The position numbers and the translations under genes are program-made. A stretch of DNA of 64,000 nt. Origin: Acarospora socialis. Taxonomy: Eukaryota; Ascomycota; Lecanoromycetes; Acarosporales; Acarosporaceae. Positions 58,463 to 64,000 of the stretch are shown here, piece by piece. Below the pieces are notes generated by a model. That model was not told the DNA's origin, did not search any database, and saw nothing but the letters and a program-made list of their open reading frames with translations. The stretch lies in NCBI GenBank assembly GCA_025617375.2, contig JAMYGW020000005.1, forward strand, positions 2,328,501 through 2,392,500, in the 5' to 3' direction. How positions within the stretch are numbered: position 1 is the stretch's first letter; each line of letters opens with the position of its first letter.

Positions 58463-61400
58463 GGGTAAGTTAACCATGATGGGGGCACATTTGGCCGTTA
58501 GGCCCCGTGTGCTCGCGGAAGCTCGCGACGCTCGCAAGAAGGTTCGACGTTGAGGGAGAACCCTTGCCCGTGAAAGTGCAGGACGAGGCACGGGGAACAC
58601 CTGTCAGGTGACGATGACCTTGACGGTGCTTTGCTTCCGTTCAGACCCGCCGCCGCAGCAGCTCTTTGTTTTTAGGCAACCATCAGGGTGGGGTAAGTAT
58701 CTGAAGATCTCACAAAATGCTGTCAGCCGTGCTGATGGCCGGGTAAGAGGTAGAAAGAAGGAAAGAACTTGGTCTCAATCACTCTGTGCAAGTGCAACAC
58801 CTTCTCGACACTTTCCTGCACCACATCATTTGCGCACATTCACTCGCATTGAAATGGGTCGGAGGACTTGTGAGAAAAGCCACACATGCAGGTGGAAAAG
58901 AATGAAGGCCAGAAGCGGGCAGAAGTGGAATGAGGATGACAGTGAACTTGTGAAAAGAAGCAGGCATGACAGGTGTGAAGGAGCAGACACAACAAGGGTG
59001 GGGGAGCCAGCACAGCAGGTGTGAAAGAGTCACAGGGCCTCCAGGTTTCAAGGCAAGAGATGTGGGAACAACGGAGCATCTGGGAGCAAAGATGAGGGTG
59101 ATGTTTGCTTTTGAGCAAATCGCTGCCGGGTCAGATTTGTGCTGATGGGAGCACAAAGTTCAGAAACCATCTCACAACAGGGTAAGGTCTGATGACTGCA
59201 GTTGAGTGGTTTGCTGATGGTCAGGAAGGGGCAAGTTGCATGACTATTGAAGCTGTTCATGACAGGGTAACGTATCTTTTATCATTGATCAACTTACCCG
59301 ACGACGACCTTGATCAGAGGTGGGTAAGCTTGCAGTCACATCAAATGGGGATGAATTTGCCCGGCGCTGATCACAGTCAGCGCCGGGTAAGGGTCCCGCA
59401 CGGGCAGGGTCGGTACTTCCACTTGGCGGACGATTCCGTCACAGGTGGGTAAGCTCGCTCGAGATGGGTTGAGGGTGTTGCTCGACGGGGAATGCTGTCA
59501 CAGGTGGGTAAGTTGGTGGTGTGAAGATATCACTTGGATGGATGGTCTTGAGATATCATTGCCGTGGTCATCACCGGGTAAGCCGGTGACCGAAGCTCGT
59601 GAGACTTCTCACCGCGGGGTCGGTGTGCGCTTTTGAGGTTGTCTGTCACAGGTGGGGTCACTTTGTACATCAACCCCTCGATGTTTCTGACCCGGCACTG
59701 ATCACGCTGATACCGATCGTTCGTCACAGGGTAAGCCCGCGGCTCGCGAAGCGTGTGAGGGCCCGTCGTGGCAGGGTAAGTTTCACCTGCCTGTGCACAC
59801 CTGCACTTGCGCCCAAACGCCATGCGCACTGTGGTCACCGCCGGGTAAGTCTTGCCCGCGTGCACACCCGCACTTGCCTGCGCACCGCAGTCATCGCCGG
59901 GCAAGTTTCGCCCGCGCATGCGGTTGGTGGCCGCGGTCACCCCCGGGTGAGTCCCGCAGGGTAAGTGCACTTCGCTCGGGGGCCGCTTGGTGTGACACAA
60001 ATCACTGTGAGGTAAGCTGCAGCTCATCGGACGTCTGAGCACGATCACAGGTGGGTAAGTGTCTTCGGCACCAAAGCTGTTCGCATTTGCGGTCACGGCC
60101 GGGTAAGCGCGCGCTGCATGCAACCCATTCCGCCTGGCCGACACCGGATCTTTGTCACCGGCGGGTAAGCTGCACCCCGTTTGACCGAGACCCCTGTCAC
60201 GGTCGGGTAAGGTCTGCGGTCCCCGGCCAGTTGACCTTCATCACAGGTGGGTAAGTGCACTTTGCACGAGAGCCGCGGGTCACAGGTGGGTTAGACCGAG
60301 AGCGCTTACCTGGCGACGGTGGTCACGTCCGGGTAACGACCTGCGACACCTTCGCTTACCCGGCGTCGAATTCTGCTCACGGCCGGGTGAGGTCTATCTC
60401 ATTGTCGCGAAGCTGGTCATGGACGGGTAACCTCATGTGCGACACCTTCCCCTTGCCCGGCACTGATGGCACTTCCGAAAGCTGTCTGAATGTGAAAACT
60501 ACTGCAAGAGATAAGACTGGGGAAAATCAACATGGTGTTGATTCAGATGAACAATCAATCACACAACTGTGATCTTAATCAACAACTTTGAGTTTTCTAC
60601 TCATACGACGTATATCAACGTCCATTGTCATCATGCACAGAAAGTCACATCACAGAATTGTATTTGCAGAAGGTCAAAACTGTCTTGTGAGACCTCACGC
60701 GGCTGATATGCTGAGTAAGTCAGCCTTCACAGGGGACAAAAGCACACACTTTCTCCTTTGACAAGGGCCGACGACAACACTATCTACACATCCCAACCAC
60801 AAAAGTCCATTATCACGTAGCTGCCAAGACCTGCGAGGCACTGAGTGAATGTTGAGTGAAGGGAATGATCGAATTCTAGACTAGACAAACAGGTAACTGC
60901 CTACCAAGTAAAAGACTTAAGGCTGAAGAGAAAAGGAAACACTTTGGGGGGCCAAGCCAGAGACTTATACCCTAGCATGGCCGGGTAACCGGAAGTGAAA
61001 ACATGCTTTTGACGTCAAGAATAACACAGAAAACACCCACTAAGCTGACTGAGCTGCAGGCGAGAGTGAAGTGAATAAACATAGGAAAATCCTTCCAATC
61101 CTCCTAGTCCCCACAGCTTACCCTGCTGCGATCCTGTACCTCTGACGTCTTTCCCGTCTGTTTCCCGTCTATGTTGTTTGCCCGGCCCCGACTCTGTGGA
61201 GCCTGGAGGTCATTGCTGGGTAAGACCCGCTGCACCCACGGCGGCTGTCGCGGTCACGGCCGGGTAAGTCTCGTCCGCCCGCCCGCCCATGCAGTTTGCA
61301 GTCAATCGCCCTCACCACCGGGTAGGGACAAGTTCTGGCGCGCCTACATGCGCACCATCCTCAACCCAGGGTAAGCTCCGCCCGCCCAGGCGGTTGCTGT

Positions 61401-61886
61401 CGCGGTCATCGCCGGGTAACCCTCCCCCGCACCCGCACCCACATGCCACGCGCGTCACCCTCATCACAGGGTAAGTGCTGCCCGCCTGCGCACACCTTGG
61501 AGCCGCACGCACCTGCATGGTTACAGTGGCTGCGGTCACTGCCGGGTAGGTCTTGCCCGCCCACGCACCCACACCCCACACACTCGCAACCACCCGCATC
61601 GCGCACCACCTTCACCGCAGGGTAAGCCTCGCCCACCCATGCAGCTTGCAGCCGTCACGCTCATTGCTGGGTAAGTCTCACCCGCACGCACCCACCCGCC
61701 GGCCACGCCAATCGCCGTCATCGCAGGGTAAGCCTCGCCCGCGCATGCGGTTAGTGTATCGTCGCGGTCACCGCCGGGTAAGGGACGCCCGCGCCCACCC
61801 ACGCACCCACGCCGCCCGCACGGCCACGCAAGTTTCGCCCACCTGCGCGATTTTCGCAAAAGTCCCCTCGATCAGTGCCGGGTAAT
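58463..61886 (+). repeat. Array of about 39 GGGTAAG-core sites (Reb1-like)
   Basis: GGGTAA occurs 32 times on the + strand, plus about seven one-base variants, from 58,463 to 61,885. One or fewer would be expected by chance. The flank is also conserved: GTCAYNGCC or GTCACAGGT or CATCGCA directly before the core. Spacing is mostly 40-75 bp with GC-rich, CGCCCGCGC-type filler in the densest parts (59.2-60.4 and 61.2-61.9 kb); 60,431-60,982 has no unit. Only four clear inverted sites were noted (about 59,293, 60,305, 60,352, 61,114). CGGGTAA is the recognition core of yeast Reb1. That a Reb1-like Myb protein binds here is inference. Confidence 0.8.
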
Positions 61887-62222
61887 TCCCACCGAGCGAA
61901 ATCCGATCCGCACCAAAAGTGGGCGATTTCAAAATTTTCGCACTCAAAATCGCCTCGCGTCAGACATTTTCCCGCACCGCCACAATTGCGCGCGCAAAAG
62001 CAAGCTAAACAGGATCGGTGGGTTTTCGAAAGAGGGCCCTGGGCCTCTAGCAAGTGATGCAAAAGCGTCCCATAGGCCGGCGTGCCACAGAGACACTGGA
62101 AGAGTCCGTCGGAAGGTGTCTCTGCCGCGAACCAAGCCACCCTCCTAGTGATATTGGCCCTACCCCGCCTGGGCTCGCACCCGGGGGTCACCGATCACTT
62201 GGAGGTAGTTGGCGGCAATCTT

Positions 62223-62258
62223 GGGCACCCGTAGGTTACCCATAACCTATGGGCGCCC
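62223..62258. repeat. 16-bp inverted repeat with 4-nt loop
   Basis: Arms GGGCACCCGTAGGTTA and TAACCTATGGGCGCCC pair at 14 of 16 positions (two G/A-type mismatches) around CCCA. The position in the spacer before 18S suggests a rDNA control element, but the role is unknown. Confidence 0.75.
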
Positions 62259-62403
62259 AGTCGCACCCCTTGGCACGTCCGTTGCGCTCCATCCCCGAAG
62301 ACTGCACCCTAGCCACTTAACTGTGTGTGTTTGACAGGTGCACCTCCGGGGGTGTAAGTGCAGGATGTCAGTGTCGCTTGCCGGGGCCTTGGGTCCTCTT
62401 TCA

Positions 62404-62481
62404 CCTGTCCGTGTCTCTCAAATTCGACCCGTGGGCGGGGTCCCCTGTCCGTTTCTCAAAACCTGACCCGTGGGCGGGGTC
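62404..62481 (+). repeat. Two tandem spacer repeats of about 38 bp
   Basis: Each unit runs from CCTGTCCGT through TCTCAAA to GACCCGTGGGCGGGGTC. The copies differ by small indels. Such short subrepeats are usual in rDNA spacers. Confidence 0.75.
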
Positions 62482-63051
62482 ATTTGGTGTCCCATGGTAG
62501 CCTGACCCCTTAACTGCGGATCGAGTTCAGTTACGCCAGTGCCCAAAGGGCCAGGCGGCTTCGATCCAGGTGGGTGGTCGACTACCCGTGTGGCGGCTGT
62601 CCCGACAGACCCTCTGGTCCGACGGTGGCCGCTGCATGGGTGCCTGAAGATCCGTAGGTTTCGTGCCTGCGGGCTCTGACGGAGTCTGTGGATGGTTGGC
62701 CGATGGCAAACATTATTCGCAAGACAATTGGGGGCAAGCCCAAGCCGATAGCCGCCCTCGGGCGTGATCAGCGAACGGTATCCTCCTCCTGAGAGGCGTA
62801 TGCCGCAGTGTCACCGGGACATGGCCCTCACGGGTCCGAGGTGACCTCTGTGGCGGACCGTCTTTTGGGGATCTCAGTGGGGGCAATTGGATGGCCTGGA
62901 GGGACCTACCTGTTGAGCGGCAACGCTCCGGTGTGTGTTCCCGGGCCGGGTGCCGACTGCGGTCCACCCCGATCACTTAACTGTCCTGGCCCCTTCGGGG
63001 GTTCATCCCGGGAGGCTGGCGCCTGTCGTCGCAGCCCGGGTTCACGGTAGT

Positions 63052-64000
63052 TACCTGGTTGATTCTGCCAGTAGTCATATGCTTGTCTCAAAGATTAAGC
63101 CATGCATGTCCAAGTATAAGCAATCTATACGGTGAAACTGCGAATGGCTCATTAAATCAGTTATCGTTTATTTGATAGTACCTAACCTACATGGATAACC
63201 GTGGTAATTCTAGAGCTAATACATGCTAAAAACCTCGACTTCGGAAGGGGTGTATTTATTAGATAAAAAACCAATGCCCTTCGGGGCTCCTTGGTGATTC
63301 ATAATAACTCAACGAATCGCATGGCCTTGCGCCGGCGATGGTTCATTCAAATTTCTGCCCTATCAACTTTCGATGGTAGGATAGTGGCCTACCATGGTGT
63401 TAACGGGTAACGGGGAATTAGGGTTCTATTCCGGAGAGGGAGCCTGAGAAACGGCTACCACATCCAAGGAAGGCAGCAGGCGCGCAAATTACCCAATCCC
63501 GACACGGGGAGGTAGTGACAATAAATACTGATACAGGGCCCTTTCGGGTCTTGTAATTGGAATGAGTACAATTTAAATCCCTTAACGAGGAACAATTGGA
63601 GGGCAAGTCTGGTGAACTGACACAGTTCCGGCATGGTGGGCTCCAAGCCCCCAGCTGGCGCCAGCGACAGGCGGTCGTCCCGGGCACTCAGAGAGCCTGG
63701 GGCAATCAGCTTAGTGGAGGCTACCCTCCGCGAGGTGTTCGGCACGGGGAAGAGCCATCTTGGCTTCATCCCGTGGCCGGGGGTACGGTACCCCCGGCCT
63801 TAACGCGCGCAAGGACGCCGGTGGACGACGTCTTCCACTTGAGGGACGTGCTATACCCGCCCGTCAAGGGCCCGGAGCGATACCCCACCCGGGGCGCTCC
63901 CACGGGGAACAACAGGCCAGCAGCCGCGGTAATTCCAGCTCCAATAGCGTATATTAAAGTTGTTGCAGTTAAAAAGCTCGTAGTTGAACCTTGGGCCTGG
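63052..64000 (+). rRNA. 18S (SSU) rRNA gene, 5' part, partial
   Basis: It starts at TACCTGGTTGATTCTGCCAG and continues through conserved blocks (GCTCATTAAATCAGTTATCG, AATTCTAGAGCTAATACATG, GAGCCTGAGAAACGGCTACC, GCCAGCAGCCGCGGTAATTC). It runs off the window at 64,000. A group I intron (63,614-63,915) interrupts it. The sequence fits Pezizomycotina. A few positions differ from near-universal residues, for example GGGTTCTATTCCGG where GGGTTCGATTCCGG is normal (63,421-63,434). Confidence 0.97.
63614..63915 (+). ncRNA. Group I intron at SSU position S516
   Basis: The conserved 530-loop sequence CTGGTGCCAGCAGCC is split after CTGGT by 302 nt. The inserted segment follows a U and ends with G (AACAACAG before GCCAGCAG), the group I boundary rule. 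The site is the known S516 insertion point (E. coli numbering). Possible core elements are GGCAATCAGC (Q-like) and GTTCGGCACGGGGA (R-like). At 302 nt it has no room for a homing endonuclease. I could not assign a subgroup or draw a complete P1. Confidence 0.85.

Larger units (their letters stand above)
61887..63051 (+). other. rDNA spacer and 5' external transcribed spacer
   Basis: It lies directly upstream of 18S and must include at least the 5' ETS; the transcription start cannot be located. It contains an inverted repeat (62,223-62,258) and a duplicated short segment (62,404-62,481). No coding sequence was recognised; open frames overlap on both strands. Confidence 0.65.

Noticed and set aside
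58463-61886. Array read as spliceosomal donors (GTAAGT) or as telomere repeats
   Set aside because: Conservation lies mostly upstream of GTAAG (GTCA..GC.GG) with no matching branch/acceptor pattern. The telomere unit would be GGGTTA, not GGGTAA.
58600-61900. Many open frames on both strands in the site array
   Set aside because: They overlap on opposite strands, follow the repeats and have no domain. GC-rich DNA with few stop codons explains them.
63612-63915. Spliceosomal intron in 18S (GT...AG)
   Set aside because: Removing GTGAAC...ACAG would delete the conserved GT from CTGGTGCCAG. The group I boundaries restore it exactly.

Overview
The window looks like filamentous ascomycete (Pezizomycotina) nuclear DNA. 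Short spliceosomal introns (47-136 nt), a PAM17 gene, a GPI-anchored Ser/Thr/Pro-rich wall protein and the 18S rRNA sequence support this. No finer placement is justified from sequence alone.

Region 1 (1-39,856) is an AT-rich, gene-free domain. It reads as one nested stack of dead LTR retrotransposons. The outermost element is a Ty3/gypsy chromovirus (436-39,851, minus) bounded by the near-identical 5-bp duplication ATAAG/GTAAG. Into it went a Ty1/copia element (from 1,085, minus), small LTR elements at 37,158-37,468 and 37,959-39,683, and two solo LTRs. Into the copia went a second gypsy copy (1,659-7,797), a 2-kb LTR element (8,571-10,563), a solo LTR (11,898-12,135) and a different gypsy (14,805-32,123), which itself holds a third chromovirus copy (18,886-25,111, plus). 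All reading frames are broken by G:C to A:T changes. The mutation pattern is unusual: CpG is essentially gone and CpC/GpG nearly so, while CpA, CpT and GpC persist.

Region 2 (about 40-57 kb) is ordinary gene-bearing DNA: a GPI-anchored wall protein (minus), PAM17 of the mitochondrial import motor (plus), a two-RRM protein (minus), an MFS transporter of the allantoate/nicotinate type (plus), a Cys-rich membrane protein (minus), and a flavin monooxygenase fused to a DUF6314-like C-terminal domain (plus). They do not look like one pathway; the last three lie close together but share no evident function.

Region 3 (58.4-61.9 kb) is a GC-rich array in which a core close to GTCAYNGCNGGGTAAG recurs roughly 39 times, almost always on the + strand, about every 40-75 bp. 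CGGGTAA is the yeast Reb1 recognition core, and the array lies directly upstream of rDNA.

Region 4 (61.9-64 kb) is rDNA spacer/5' ETS followed by the first 949 bp of an 18S rRNA gene, which is interrupted by a 302-nt group I intron at the S516 site. The rRNA gene runs off the window.
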